This document shows positions 23,699 through 32,306 of a stretch of DNA of 36,985 bases, piece after piece. The notes below the pieces were generated by a model. The model worked only from the letters and a program-made list of their open reading frames with translations, did not search any database and had not been told where the DNA came from. The stretch is taken from the NCBI GenBank assembly GCA_012516855.1, contig JAAYWB010000028.1, positions 1 to 36,985 on the forward strand. The letters are read 5' to 3'. The number at the start of each line of letters is the position of its first letter. Position 1 is the first letter of the stretch. A program made the translations under genes and the position numbers. Source of the DNA: Candidatus Cloacimonadota bacterium (GTDB lineage: Bacteria; Cloacimonadota; Cloacimonadia; Cloacimonadales; Cloacimonadaceae).

Positions 23699-25024
23699 CT
23701 AACTCGTTTTGGTTGATGAGGTTACGTTGAAATCCCGCACGTGGGCGTGAGGCGCTTTCACGGTTTCGATGTCGAAGCTCTCATAGTTTCCCGAAAACGG
23801 GATCGTGGCACAGTGGTCTTCAAGGCCAACCACATTGTTGAGGATGCGTTCGATGCGCTCTGTGAAGCGGAGGTTGTTCACGACCTTGGTGATGCGTCCG
23901 TTCTCAATCAGGAAAGTGCCGTCACGGGTAAGCCCGGTGAGTGAGGTTTCGCGGGGGTTGATGAAGTTCATGTAGTGGAGGCTGGAGATGTAAAGGCCGC
24001 GTTTGATGCCGCCGATCATCTCCTCGAGGGTTTTGTCGCCGGGCTCGATCTTGAGGCAGGAAGCGGTGTTGCCGTTTTTGGGCAGACCGGTCTTGTGGGC
24101 GTAGTAGTTGTTGCAGAGGAAAGCCCGGAAAATGCCCTTCTCCACCAGCGGCAGGCGGCGGTAGATGTGGCCGTCGGAACCGTAATCAGCGCGGATCATG
24201 CGCGGGTCGGCGGGATCGTCAACAATGCTGATGTGTGCGGGAAAAACCTGTTCGTTCAGCTTGCCCTCAAACCAGCTGCTGTGCTGGTCCAGGGCTCTGG
24301 CGCTCATGCCATGGGACAGGTATTGGATGAATTCCGCCAGGCATCGCGGGGCCAGGATCACGTCATAATATCCTGGCTCAACGTCCACGATTTCGGAGGA
24401 GCAGTATTTGATTTTCTGCATCAGGCTCTCGGTGAAGGCGCGTTCGTTAAAATAGCCGAAATCCTCGCCGCCGAACGTTTCCAGCACAGTCACCTGGGAT
24501 TTGTTGTGCACGGCTTTCACCTCCAGATAGATAGGCGAGCTCTGGCTGCTTTTGTCCAGGCCGTTGCTGTTGATGAGGCGGAAGGACTGATAATTGCAGA
24601 TGAAGGTGCCGAAGATATCGAAATCGTACATGGAAGCCGCGGCGGAAATATTGGACAGTATTTTTGTTTTCAGGTCCAGCGGAATGGCCTCGATGTTGTT
24701 TTTCACCACGCGGGGTTCGGCCAGAGTCATGTCGCTTTCCAAATCCACGAAATCCGGGTCTTCGGGAAGTTTGTCTATCACCTCCAGAGCGTCACGCAGG
24801 GCGGCGTCGATCTTGCCGCGCTCGGGGTTTTCGATAGCGAAGTTGAAGGATTTCTTGCCTTTGTAGATTTCCGCCCCGATGGTGGTGTTGTCTTTGCTGA
24901 TGTTATAGTTGGTCTCGCTGTGGTAAAAGCGCAGAAAATCGGTGGACCAATTGCTCTGGGTGATGCTGTATTGCAGCTCGGGATGCTGGTCCAGGACGCT
25001 TTTCAAATATTCAAGCTGGTCCAT
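23699..25024 (-). CDS. tldE: TldE/PmbA-family subunit
   Basis: A 441-residue TldD/PmbA-family protein without the HExxxH motif, as expected for the non-catalytic TldE (PmbA) partner. Family segments include HGMSARALDQHSSWFEGKL (where TldE usually has HS-x-SGxA), RRLPLVEKGIFRAFLCNNYYA, the ETSLTGLTRDGTFLIENGRI block and the C-terminal ligand-strand region. It is adjacent to tldD in the usual heterodimer arrangement. The gene upstream ends 20 bases before its ATG. Confidence 0.9.
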   Translation of the reverse strand: MDQLEYLKSVLDQHPELQYSITQSNWSTDFLRFYHSETNYNISKDNTTIGAEIYKGKKSFNFAIENPERGKIDAALRDALEVIDKLPEDPDFVDLESDMTLAEPRVVKNNIEAIPLDLKTKILSNISAAASMYDFDIFGTFICNYQSFRLINSNGLDKSSQSSPIYLEVKAVHNKSQVTVLETFGGEDFGYFNERAFTESLMQKIKYCSSEIVDVEPGYYDVILAPRCLAEFIQYLSHGMSARALDQHSSWFEGKLNEQVFPAHISIVDDPADPRMIRADYGSDGHIYRRLPLVEKGIFRAFLCNNYYAHKTGLPKNGNTASCLKIEPGDKTLEEMIGGIKRGLYISSLHYMNFINPRETSLTGLTRDGTFLIENGRITKVVNNLRFTERIERILNNVVGLEDHCATIPFSGNYESFDIETVKAPHAHVRDFNVTSSTKTS

Positions 25025-25044
25025 TTATCCTCCTCGGAATGAGT

Positions 25045-26313
25045 TTAGATCCAGGTGGTGCTGTTGTGGCGGCGTTTGGGATTGGTGCTGCGGGAGAGGG
25101 CTCTGCCCGCCGCGGAAGCGACCTTGCCTTTGTTCACCACTTTTTTGCCGCGCAGCCAGACAGAATCGATGCTGCCCTTCAAGGTGTGGGAACTGCCGTC
25201 GGGGGCGACGAAATCGGTGTCTTTATTTGGGTCGTAGATCACGAAATCCGCGTCCGAACCCGCTTCGATGCAGCCCTTGGCGGGGTAAATCCCCAGACGC
25301 TTGGCCGCGTTTTCGCTGGTCATCTTTATCACTGTGGCCAGGGGGACCCTGCGCTTTTTCCAGAGTTCTGAAAGCACCCAGAGGTAGCTCCAGGGCAGAA
25401 GCTGTTCCGAAGTGCCGTGGAAAGCCTCGTCCAGGTCTTTTGGGACGGAAGCGGATTCCACGTTGTTGGAAAGCAGGTAGATCTTGTTGGTGCGCAGCAG
25501 GTCAAAAAGCTCCTGTTGGTAGTCGGCCAGGTCCATCCGCTGGCCGCTGTCGATTTGGCTGAACAGCAGCATCATGTCGGCCACGCACATGGCAAAGGAT
25601 ATATCGGAGCGCTTGTGCACGCTGTTGATGAACTCAACTGTGGGAAAGGCGTTTACGCGCGTGATGTGGATGGGGTTTTCCTGCATCCGGCGCAGCAGTT
25701 TTTTGACGGCGTCGCTTTGCGCGTCGAAGCTGAATTTCTTTGCGGTATCGGTGTCGTATCCCTGAAAGGCGAAGGCGGTGTCCGATTCGTAGATATCCAT
25801 GAAGAGGTCCATGATCTCGGTGAAGCTGAGTGCCTGGATCTCGGGATTGGGAGAAGGATTGGCGAGCGCGATGCCCACCACGCCGTTGGCCCAGAGTTCC
25901 TGCGCGGCTTCTGCGTGATAGGGATAATCAGTGATGTCCACGTTTCCCCAGACCGCCATGTCCACGAAAGAGGACTGGTCGATCTGGTCTCGCAGGCGCT
26001 TGAGGTCGGACAGGCTGAAGATTGGCCTGGGATTCAGGAAACTCAGCTCGGCCAGGGTGGTCCAGCCGCCGGAGAGGGCGGCTTTGCTGATCCGGGCGAT
26101 ACTCTTCTTGGGGTCCTGCTCCGTGATGATGTGGCTGTGGGGGTCCACCGCGCCGGGCAGGAGGATATTTCCCTTCAGGTCGATGACTTGGGTGATTTCA
26201 TCGGATATGATCTCGTCCGCGCTGATCTTGATGATGGTCTCGTCAAAGAGCACATTCACCCTTTTCAGGGCGACCGAGGATGTGGGTAAGGCGGCATTTG
26301 TGAATAGCTTCAT
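25045..26313 (-). CDS. Dihydroorotase-like amidohydrolase lacking most metal ligands
   Basis: A 422-residue amidohydrolase-superfamily protein of the dihydroorotase/hydantoinase/allantoinase branch. The first metal motif (GAVDPHSH, with HxH at 59/61) and the C-terminal tail (SENAAKRLGIYPAKGCIEAGSDADFVIYDPN) are clear. The usual carboxylated Lys is not visible (VVGIALANPSP), the second-His motif reads IHITRVNAF with Arg where His is expected, and the terminal Asp motif reads LLSNNVESASVPKD. It may be a non-catalytic homologue or have another activity. I chose the ATG at 26313 (GGA 7-8 bases upstream) over a GTG at 26340. It heads the tldE-tldD operon. Confidence 0.8.
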   Translation of the reverse strand: MKLFTNAALPTSSVALKRVNVLFDETIIKISADEIISDEITQVIDLKGNILLPGAVDPHSHIITEQDPKKSIARISKAALSGGWTTLAELSFLNPRPIFSLSDLKRLRDQIDQSSFVDMAVWGNVDITDYPYHAEAAQELWANGVVGIALANPSPNPEIQALSFTEIMDLFMDIYESDTAFAFQGYDTDTAKKFSFDAQSDAVKKLLRRMQENPIHITRVNAFPTVEFINSVHKRSDISFAMCVADMMLLFSQIDSGQRMDLADYQQELFDLLRTNKIYLLSNNVESASVPKDLDEAFHGTSEQLLPWSYLWVLSELWKKRRVPLATVIKMTSENAAKRLGIYPAKGCIEAGSDADFVIYDPNKDTDFVAPDGSSHTLKGSIDSVWLRGKKVVNKGKVASAAGRALSRSTNPKRRHNSTTWI

Positions 26314-26340
26314 ATAGTTCCAATTATGGGGCACGGCCAC

Positions 26341-26649
26341 AAATGATGGCTAACACGCAAAGCGTTACGCATCCTGGAGCCGCGCGGTATCTGCCTGGGG
26401 GATATGGTCTTGCGTCACGAAAAACCATACTTTCCCAAACTGATGTGATGATTTTACAACTCTCAAAATCTGTCAAGCTTTTGCTTGCGGCCCCTGCAAA
26501 ACCAAGCCCTCCACAAAGGCTATGACACCTCTCCGATCCCTTTTGCGACGGGGTTTTCAGCTACAGACAACCCCTTTGCCAAAGAAAAAAGACAAAAAAG
26601 CCCTTAACCGGACTTTTTTGTCTTCGTGTGAATCACTGAATGGTTTATG
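26341..26649. other. Spacer between amidohydrolase and sorting-domain genes
   Basis: No gene is supported. It contains the start region of the minus-strand amidohydrolase operon on its left and the terminator at 26585-26623 on its right. No clear -35/-10 pair is visible. Confidence 0.5.
26585..26623 (-). terminator. Rho-independent terminator, possibly bidirectional
   Basis: AGACAAAAAAG (26590-26600) pairs perfectly with CTTTTTTGTCT (26613-26623). On the minus strand the stem is followed by a T run (26589-26585). It lies 27 bases past the stop of the small sorting-domain protein. The stem is itself A/T-flanked on both sides, so it may work in both directions. Confidence 0.8.
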
Positions 26650-26997
26650 TCATTTGAGGATAAGAGTCTTCTTGGTGGATGTGTAGCGACCCTCAGTCAC
26701 CGTCACGGTGTATTTACCTTCAGGAGTGTAGCTGCCGTCATTGCCGTAGCGGTCCCAGGGCAAGACCATCAGTTCATTAGACTGGCCTGTGTAGAGCGTC
26801 TTCACCAGCATGCCGGCGTCTGTTTCGATGGTAACGCTGATCGGGATTGCCTGATTGAACAGCAGAGTGACGTTCGTGGCCTTGGTCATGGGGTTGGGAT
26901 CTATCTGGATGGAAACCATGGCGCTTTTGTTTCTGGCGGAAAGGGCGGTCAGCATTACAATGCCGAGCAACGCAAGGATCAAGGCTGCCTTTTTCAT
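26650..26997 (-). CDS. Stand-alone secreted FlgD-Ig/sorting-domain protein
   Basis: A 115-residue protein made of a signal peptide (1-21, ends ALSAR) and one FlgD-Ig/T9SS-like domain: DPNPMTKATNVTLLFNQ, VTIETDAGMLVKTLY, LPWDRYGNDGSYTPEGKYTVTV, ending KKTLILK. The same domain is a C-terminal module in the three large secreted proteins of this window, but here there is no cargo. It has its own terminator and no close operon partner. Whether it is secreted by the same route or acts as a chaperone, decoy or structural subunit is unknown. Confidence 0.75.
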   Translation of the reverse strand: MKKAALILALLGIVMLTALSARNKSAMVSIQIDPNPMTKATNVTLLFNQAIPISVTIETDAGMLVKTLYTGQSNELMVLPWDRYGNDGSYTPEGKYTVTVTEGRYTSTKKTLILK

Positions 26998-27059
26998 TTG
27001 TTGTTTCTCCTAAAAGATGATGCCGATCATTTAAGCAATTTATGTTCCCAATCTCTGAA

Positions 27060-27986
27060 TTAACTTTGAGATGCCAATATCACAGCGCCCAAAACTCCCG
27101 CCCGGTTGCCTTCGCGAGCCTGTTCCAAGGAGGTGCGCTCTTCGTTCACTGAGGGAAGATTTTCCTTTACGAGCCGCTTCAGCTCATTCCAGGGATAGAG
27201 CCCGCCATCCATCGCGCCTCCTCCGATCACTACGGCGTCGGGGTCCAGGATCACGATGAGGTCGGAAATGCCGCGGGCCAGGACATCCCTGCCTTCGGCT
27301 ATGATGTTGGCAGCCGCGGGACTGGCCTGGCTGAAAGCGAGCAGGCTGGACAGGTTGGAACTCTCCGTGATGAAATCATCCGCCCCAGGCAGCTCCAACA
27401 GCCTGTGCCGCAGCCCCTCAACCGACGCGTAGGCTTCCAGGCAACCATTTCTGCCGCAGGAACAAAGCTCTCCCTGAGAAATGCTGGTGATGTGGCCAAG
27501 CTCGAGGGCATATCCGTGCGCCCCGTGCCAGATCATGCCATCCACCACAAAGCCGCAACCTATTCCGCTGCCGACAGTTATCCCGGCTACGCTGCCCTGG
27601 CCGCCCCGCAGCCAGGCTTCCGCCAGACACATCAGGTTGGCGTCGTTATCGCAGAAAACGGGCAGACCAAGTTCTTTGGGGATGAGTTCACGGGGGTCGG
27701 TGTCAACCCAGAAAGGCAGGTTGGGATTGACGCCCACGATTTTGCCGGAATTCCGGTCGATGGTGCCGGGAGTGCCGATGCCGATAGCGCCGAGGCTGGA
27801 CAGACCAAGTTCCCGGGCACAAATATCCAGTATTTGGCGCACGGTTTCCCGCAGGTGAGGAAGGTTTTTTTGCCGCAGCTCAAGTTTGCCGAAATTCTGT
27901 AAACCAACTTTACAGTCGCCCCAACCGTATTTAACGCTGGAGCCGCCGATATCCAGTCCGAGTGTCGCTTTATCGCTTGTCAACAT
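27060..27986 (-). CDS. ROK-family sugar kinase (glucokinase-like)
   Basis: A 308-residue ROK kinase that likely phosphorylates glucose or a related sugar with ATP. The phosphate loop LGLDIGGSSVK (9-19), catalytic Asp115 in NDAN, and the zinc motif H165-x9-C175-x-C177-x4-C182 (CSCGRNGCLE) are intact, as is GGGAM near the C-terminus. There is no N-terminal helix-turn-helix, so it is an enzyme and not a NagC-type repressor. The ATG at 27986 is only 12 bases after the encoded CCA of tRNA-His, with no Shine-Dalgarno sequence. The reading frame stays open through two tRNA genes, but a start there is not credible. Substrate unassigned. Confidence 0.88.
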   Translation of the reverse strand: MLTSDKATLGLDIGGSSVKYGWGDCKVGLQNFGKLELRQKNLPHLRETVRQILDICARELGLSSLGAIGIGTPGTIDRNSGKIVGVNPNLPFWVDTDPRELIPKELGLPVFCDNDANLMCLAEAWLRGGQGSVAGITVGSGIGCGFVVDGMIWHGAHGYALELGHITSISQGELCSCGRNGCLEAYASVEGLRHRLLELPGADDFITESSNLSSLLAFSQASPAAANIIAEGRDVLARGISDLIVILDPDAVVIGGGAMDGGLYPWNELKRLVKENLPSVNEERTSLEQAREGNRAGVLGAVILASQS

Positions 27987-27998
27987 ATCATAAAAAGG

Positions 27999-28074
27999 TG
28001 GGGTGGGTGATGGGAGTCGAACCCACAACGCCCGGAACCACAATCCGGTGCTCTGCCATTGAACTACACCCACC
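27999..28074 (-). tRNA. tRNA-His (GTG)
   Basis: Cloverleaf on the minus strand with acceptor GTGGGTG/CACCCAC, anticodon loop containing GTG (GGATTGTGGTTCC), T-loop GGTTCGACTCC, and encoded CCA (28001-27999). The extra G at position -1 facing C73, the identity mark of tRNA-His, is present at 28074. Confidence 0.95.
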
Positions 28075-28109
28075 ACGGAAAGGATCGATGTATTTATGCG
28101 CTTATAAGC

Positions 28110-28186
28110 TGGCACGCCAGAAGGGATTCGAACCCCTGACCCGCAGCTTAGAAGGCTGCTGCTCTATCCGACTGAGCTACTGGCGC
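28110..28186 (-). tRNA. tRNA-Arg (TCT)
   Basis: Cloverleaf on the minus strand: acceptor GCGCCAG/CTGGCGT (one G-T pair), D-arm AGCTCAGTCGGATAGAGC, anticodon stem GCAGC/GCTGC around loop CTTCTAA (anticodon TCT), T-arm GGGGTTCGAATCCC, discriminator G and encoded CCA. Confidence 0.95.
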
Positions 28187-28197
28187 CAAACAAAAAC

Positions 28198-28274
28198 TGG
28201 TAGCGGCGCAGGGACTTGAACCCCGGACCTGCGGATTATGATTCCGACGCTCTAACCAACTGAGCTACACCGCC
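28198..28274 (-). tRNA. tRNA-Met (CAT), elongator or Ile2
   Basis: Cloverleaf on the minus strand: acceptor GGCGGTG/CGCCGCT (with wobble pairs), D-arm AGCTCAGTTGGTTAGAGC, anticodon loop ATCATAA (CAT), T-arm GGGGTTCAAGTCCC, discriminator A and encoded CCA. Elongator Met is the simple reading; a lysidine-modified Ile tRNA also carries CAT at DNA level and cannot be excluded. Confidence 0.9.
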
Positions 28275-28321
28275 ACAAGTCTTAACGTAAAATCCGGCGT
28301 CAAGCGCCGGCATGTACAAAA

Positions 28322-28397
<76 letters not shown>

Positions 28398-28764
28398 TCA
28401 AGTAAATACCAGAAAATTCTATGCCCTTATCTTGTCAAGGGCTTTTTTCGCTGCTTACTACTGCCTTTTTCAGGCAGGGGACCCTCCAGAAGAGCGGAGC
28501 TACATAGGTTGGCCGTTAAGGCCCTTTCCTGTGTCCAAGACACGCCTCCCGAACAATGCCCGCATTTGATGCGGGGATTAGGCGGGAGGCATGGGAGAGG
28601 GATGGAATCAAGCGCTCAGGGCCTGGCCGACAGGATATGGCGGTGGGTAAACAGTTGTGGCTCTCTTTTAAATCAAGGCGATATACTATCCGCCCTCAAA
28701 TCTACACCATTCCGGGCCTGACCCGGAATCCGGTTTTTATCTATCTTATGGATCCCGGACCAGG
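28398..28764. other. Spacer with dispersed repeats
   Basis: No gene is supported between tRNA-fMet and pyrF. It holds nested-palindrome copy C (28510-28680) and a CCGGGAT-type palindrome (28706-28755: ATTCCGGGCCTGACCCGGAAT then GGATCCCGGACC). Confidence 0.7.
28510..28680. repeat. Nested-palindrome dispersed repeat, copy C
   Basis: The outer arms GGCCGTTAAGGCCC and GGGCCTGGCC pair with a 3-4 base bulge. The middle arms CGCCTCCCG and CGGGAGGC pair, and ATGCCCGCAT/ATGCGGGGAT form the tip around TTG. The tail GACAGGATATGGCGGTGGGTAAACAG matches copy B, and the head GGCCGTTAAGGCCCTTTCCTG is identical to copy A. Confidence 0.75.
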
Positions 28765-29571
28765 TCAGACGATAGCCAAGCCTTTGAGTTCTTTGGCTGC
28801 CAGTCCGGCCGCCTGGGCGAATTGGGGAGTTTTCTCGCGGAAGATGATGCCGCGCGAGGAATTGATCAGGATATTGGGCGTTTCGGCGGAATCCACGGCG
28901 TTTTGAAGCACTGAATCCAGGTCCCCGCCCTGGGCGCCTATGCCGGGAATGAGGAAAACGCGTCCGGGAAGCAGTTCCCGCATACGTTTGAGGTCTCCGC
29001 TCTGAGTGGCGCCCACCACCGCGCCGAGCTGCTCCTGGGGATAGTTGTTGATCCAGGCGGAGACTTTATCTGCCATGCCGCCCTCTTGAAAGAATTCCTT
29101 CGCGGAGGGGTTGGAGGTGAGGGCAAGCGCGAAGGCAAAAGCGCCGGGCCTTTTCAGGACAGGCTTCAGGACATCGGAGCCCATCAGCGGGTTGAGGGTG
29201 ATGGCGCCGAAGCCCATCCGGTCAAAGTAGCTGACGGCGTATTGCTCCATCGTGTTGCCGATGTCGCCGACTTTGCAGTCCAGGATCACGGGGATGTCAT
29301 CAGGTATGTATTCCACCGTGCGCTGCAGGGCTTCCAGGCCGCGGAGGCCGTCGTTCAGATAAAAGGCCAGGTTCGGCTTGTAGGCGCAGGCGTGGTCCGC
29401 GGTGGAATCTATGACGCGGCGGTTGAATTCCCAGATGGGGTTGGCTTCATCCAGCACGCAGTCCGGCAGTTGGGCGATATCTGAATCCAGTCCCACGCAG
29501 AGTAGGCTTTTGGTGCTCCGCCAGCGGGCCTGGTATTTATAGTAGAACGATGCGGACGGAATCGACTCCAT
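28765..29571 (-). CDS. pyrF: Orotidine 5'-phosphate decarboxylase
   Basis: A 268-residue OMP decarboxylase catalysing the last step of UMP synthesis. The catalytic charge network [11 protein letters not shown] gives Asp98, Lys100 and Asp103, and the phosphate-binding [11 protein letters not shown] is present. Its length and LCVGLDSD start match the longer (type 2) subfamily. I chose the ATG at 29571 because GAGG lies 6 bases upstream; a TTG at 29583 is also in frame. It overlaps the pyrR 3' end by 35 bases, so the two are coupled. Confidence 0.93.
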   Translation of the reverse strand: MESIPSASFYYKYQARWRSTKSLLCVGLDSDIAQLPDCVLDEANPIWEFNRRVIDSTADHACAYKPNLAFYLNDGLRGLEALQRTVEYIPDDIPVILDCKVGDIGNTMEQYAVSYFDRMGFGAITLNPLMGSDVLKPVLKRPGAFAFALALTSNPSAKEFFQEGGMADKVSAWINNYPQEQLGAVVGATQSGDLKRMRELLPGRVFLIPGIGAQGGDLDSVLQNAVDSAETPNILINSSRGIIFREKTPQFAQAAGLAAKELKGLAIV

Positions 29572-30073
29572 CGGTTTCCTCAAATTCCACCTTGATGATC
29601 TCTTCGCGGGAAGTGGGCACGTTTTTGCCCACGTAGTCTGCCTTGATGGGCAATTCGCGGTGGCCGCGGTCGATCAGGACGGCCAGTTGGATCTGTTTGG
29701 GGCGGCCAAAATCCAGCAAGGCGTCGATGGCGGCGCGCACAGTTCTGCCGGTATAGAGAACGTCGTCCACCAGCACGATCACGGCTCCTTCTATATCGAA
29801 ACCCAGTTCCGAACCGCGGATCACGGGTTGGTGTGAGATGGTGGAAAGGTCATCGCGGTAGAGGGTTATGTCGAGGATGCCGACGGGGATATCCTTGCCC
29901 TCGATCAGGCGCAGATAGTCGGAAAGCCTCTTGGCAAGAGGCACTCCGCGGCTGCGGATGCCCACCAGACAGATTTTGTCCAGGCCGCGGTTCTGTTCAA
30001 TGATCTCATGTGCCATGCGGTGGACGCTGCGCTCCATCTGGGCTTTGTCCATGATCGTGCTTTTGGTCTGCAT
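29537..30073 (-). CDS. pyrR: PyrR: uracil phosphoribosyltransferase / pyr operon regulator
   Basis: A 178-residue PyrR-family protein. The PRPP-binding loop [14 protein letters not shown] spans 98-111, with [15 protein letters not shown] (36-50) and [18 protein letters not shown] typical of PyrR. In Firmicutes PyrR binds pyr mRNA leaders to cause attenuation and also makes UMP from uracil. Here it precedes pyrF directly, but I see no anti-terminator/terminator pair in the 21-base gap to the transcarboxylase gene, so RNA-binding control at this locus is not supported. AAGGAG lies 6 bases before the ATG. Confidence 0.92.
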   Translation of the reverse strand: MQTKSTIMDKAQMERSVHRMAHEIIEQNRGLDKICLVGIRSRGVPLAKRLSDYLRLIEGKDIPVGILDITLYRDDLSTISHQPVIRGSELGFDIEGAVIVLVDDVLYTGRTVRAAIDALLDFGRPKQIQLAVLIDRGHRELPIKADYVGKNVPTSREEIIKVEFEETDGVDSVRIVLL

Positions 30074-30094
30074 CTTGGCTCCTTGTGCGGGGAT

Positions 30095-32098
30095 TTATTC
30101 TGGTTTGATAACGATCAGGGTGTCGCCTTTGCCAACCGTGTCGCCGGAGGAGAAAGGCGTTGCCACAACAGTTCCCGCCACGGGGCAGGGGATGTTGTTG
30201 TACATCTTCATCGCTTCCAGCACCAGCAGGGTTTCGCCGACCTGGACCTTGTCGCCCACCTGCTTTTCATATTTCACGAACATTCCGGGCATGGGGGCCT
30301 GGACCGGGGTGCCGTCGGCAGAGGCCAGAGCTGGCTTGGGATCGGCCTTGGGCGCTGCCGGAGCGGGGTTCGGCGTCTGAACCGGAGCGGCGGCCGGCTG
30401 GGGGGCTGGATTTGTTGCCTGAGCCGGTGCGGCTGGAGCGGAACGGACCACTTTGGGCGCGCCGCCCTTTTCGGAAACCTCCACCAGAAAGTGTTCTTCG
30501 TCGATGAAAACGTCAAACTGGCGCAGGCCTTCGGGTTTGGGAACCGGCTCTTTGACCGGCTTTTCCACCAACAGGCCGGCTTTGGCCTTCCTGCAAAGCT
30601 CTTCCTGACGTTTCACCTCTTCCAGGGTGGTGGCTTTCATCTCGGCCGGCAGTGGTTCGTGGCCGTATTTTATCTTCAGGAATCTCTTTCCGGTGAGGTT
30701 GTAGATAGCCACAATGAGGGCGTCGTCCAAATCCTTGGCCAGGCCTTCGGTTTCCTTCTTCACCTGCTCCAGGGCGGGTTCGATCACGTCGCCGGGGCGC
30801 ATGGTGATGGGCTTTTCGCCCCGCGGGTAACCCTTCAGCGCTTTTTTCTGCACTTCGGGATCGATGGGCAGGGTGGTCTTGCCGTAAAGGCCGTAGCAGA
30901 GGTCCTTCACCTGTTCGGTGATGCGGGCGTATTCGCCGTCCTTGGTGTCAAAGAGAGCGTTGTTCACGGCCTGGATGCCCACTATCTGGCTGGTTGGAGT
31001 CACCAGAGGGATTTGGCCCAGTTCTTTGCGCACTTTGGGAATCTCTTTGAAAACATCTTCCAGCCTGTCCAAAGCGTCCATCTGGCGCAGTTGGTTCACC
31101 AGGTTGGAGAGCATTCCGCCCGGGGTTTGGTGAATTATCACGTCGGTGTCGATGATGTTGAATTTGGTGTTGTCGGCGAACTGGAGGTATTTGGGGATGT
31201 CCTTTTCCATTTCCTTGCCGATCTTGTTAAGCAGGCGGATGTCGAAGCCGGTGTCGCGGTTGGTGCCCAGCAGTGCGATCACAAAAGGTTCCACGGCCGG
31301 GTGCGAGGTGCGGTAGGCGTAGGGCCCCACGCAGGTGTCGATGATATCGACTCCGGCCTCGATGGCCTTGAACAGCGCCAGATCGCCCATGCCGCTGGTG
31401 AAGTGGGTGTGCAGGTGCACCGGAACCTTCACGGTTTCTTTCAGCGCTGTTATCAGGTTGAAAGCATCATAGGGCGCCACCAGGCCCGCCATGTCCTTGA
31501 TGCAGACTGTGTCCGCGCCCATCTCTTCCAGCTGTTTGGCTTTTTTGGTATAGTATTCAATGTTGTAGATGTCGCCGCCCATCCGCTGTTCCGTGAGGCT
31601 GTAGCAGATGCTTCCCTGGAAGTGTTTGTTGTTCTTTTTGATGATCTTCACCGCGGTCTGGAAATTGCGGAAATCGTTGAGGGCGTCAAACACCCTGAAG
31701 ATGTCTATTCCGTTGTCGCAGGCACGCTGGACAAAGGCTTCCACCACGTCGTCGGCGTAGTTCTGGTAGCCCACGAGGTTCTGTCCGCGTAGCAGCATGG
31801 AAAAGGGTGTGTTCTTGATGTGTTTTTTCAGTACGCGGATACGTTCCCAGGGGTCCTCGCCAAGATAGCGGTGCATGGTGTCGAAAGTGGCGCCGCCCCA
31901 CACTTCCATTGAGTAATAGCCCACCTGGTCCATCAGTTTAGCCACGTGGAGCAGGTCTTCTGTGCGGCCGCGGGTGGCGAAGAGGGATTGATGCCCATCG
32001 CGGAAGGACAGGTCCTGAATTTTGATCGGATTGGCCGCCTTGGGACGGTCGGCTTCATAGCGCATTTGGCTATATTCCAAGATGCCATGTTTGTGCAT
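30095..32098 (-). CDS. Transcarboxylase 5S-biotin carrier fusion (oxaloacetate/pyruvate carboxyltransferase)
   Basis: A 667-residue fusion. Residues about 20-470 are the HMGL-like/PYC-OADA carboxyltransferase that moves CO2 between biotin and pyruvate or oxaloacetate (IQDLSFRDGHQSLFATR, EVWGGATFDTMHRYL, KDMAGL, HLHTHFTSG). A Pro/Ala linker (about 540-590) leads to a biotinyl domain with LLVLEAMKM and biotinylated Lys631. The ATG at 32098 has AAGGAG upstream. The 12S subunit gene is two genes upstream. Together they can transfer carboxyl groups between methylmalonyl-CoA and pyruvate without ATP, as in Propionibacterium. A membrane decarboxylase beta subunit is not in the window, so a sodium-pump role cannot be excluded but is not supported. 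Confidence 0.92.
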   Translation of the reverse strand: MHKHGILEYSQMRYEADRPKAANPIKIQDLSFRDGHQSLFATRGRTEDLLHVAKLMDQVGYYSMEVWGGATFDTMHRYLGEDPWERIRVLKKHIKNTPFSMLLRGQNLVGYQNYADDVVEAFVQRACDNGIDIFRVFDALNDFRNFQTAVKIIKKNNKHFQGSICYSLTEQRMGGDIYNIEYYTKKAKQLEEMGADTVCIKDMAGLVAPYDAFNLITALKETVKVPVHLHTHFTSGMGDLALFKAIEAGVDIIDTCVGPYAYRTSHPAVEPFVIALLGTNRDTGFDIRLLNKIGKEMEKDIPKYLQFADNTKFNIIDTDVIIHQTPGGMLSNLVNQLRQMDALDRLEDVFKEIPKVRKELGQIPLVTPTSQIVGIQAVNNALFDTKDGEYARITEQVKDLCYGLYGKTTLPIDPEVQKKALKGYPRGEKPITMRPGDVIEPALEQVKKETEGLAKDLDDALIVAIYNLTGKRFLKIKYGHEPLPAEMKATTLEEVKRQEELCRKAKAGLLVEKPVKEPVPKPEGLRQFDVFIDEEHFLVEVSEKGGAPKVVRSAPAAPAQATNPAPQPAAAPVQTPNPAPAAPKADPKPALASADGTPVQAPMPGMFVKYEKQVGDKVQVGETLLVLEAMKMYNNIPCPVAGTVVATPFSSGDTVGKGDTLIVIKPE

Positions 32099-32109
32099 GG
32101 TGTCTCCTT

Positions 32110-32298
32110 CTATCTGTTTCTTTTTATCATTCTGCGTTGGCTGAGCTCGCGGTAGAGCATCGTTTGCTGGCGGCCGTAGTGCTGCCAGGCGCTGGGGGCG
32201 TTTTCCAGCGGGCGCTGGGGATAGGGGATGCTTTCGTCGGCGCTGATCAGGGCCAGCACTCCGGCGATGGCGGCGAGTTCTTTTTTCCGGTCTGTCAT
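32110..32298 (-). CDS. Small subunit-like protein in the transcarboxylase operon
   Basis: A 62-residue soluble protein: ELAAIAGVLALISAD at the start, then an aromatic segment (APSAWQHYGRQQTML) and a basic tail. Short proteins with an AAI-rich helix and a W-x-x-x-GR motif often sit between carboxyltransferase genes (epsilon/delta-like linkers), and this matches that pattern loosely. It starts 8 bases after the 12S stop and ends 11 bases before the fusion gene, so it belongs to the operon. Its role, possibly assembly of the complex, is inferred. Confidence 0.6.
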   Translation of the reverse strand: MTDRKKELAAIAGVLALISADESIPYPQRPLENAPSAWQHYGRQQTMLYRELSQRRMIKRNR

Positions 32299-32306
32299 GG
32301 CGTTCC

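Noticed and set aside
23975-25042. 355-codon plus-strand frame over tldE
   Set aside because: Antisense shadow of tldE, with no protein family features.
27987-28115. N-terminal extension of the ROK kinase through tRNA-His
   Set aside because: The frame is open but would translate tRNA genes. The sugar-kinase fold starts at the ATG at 27986.
28423-28448. Terminator-like hairpin (GCCCTT/AAGGGC plus T6) on the plus strand
   Set aside because: No plus-strand gene ends there. On the minus strand the same bases hold a TTGACA 36 bases before tRNA-fMet, but without a -10 at proper spacing. I could not decide between the two, so neither is listed.
30008-31792. 594-codon open frame on the plus strand
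   Set aside because: It lies antisense to the transcarboxylase fusion gene, which has clear family motifs and a ribosome site. The antisense product is His/Val/Gly-rich without any domain. High GC at third codon positions creates such frames.
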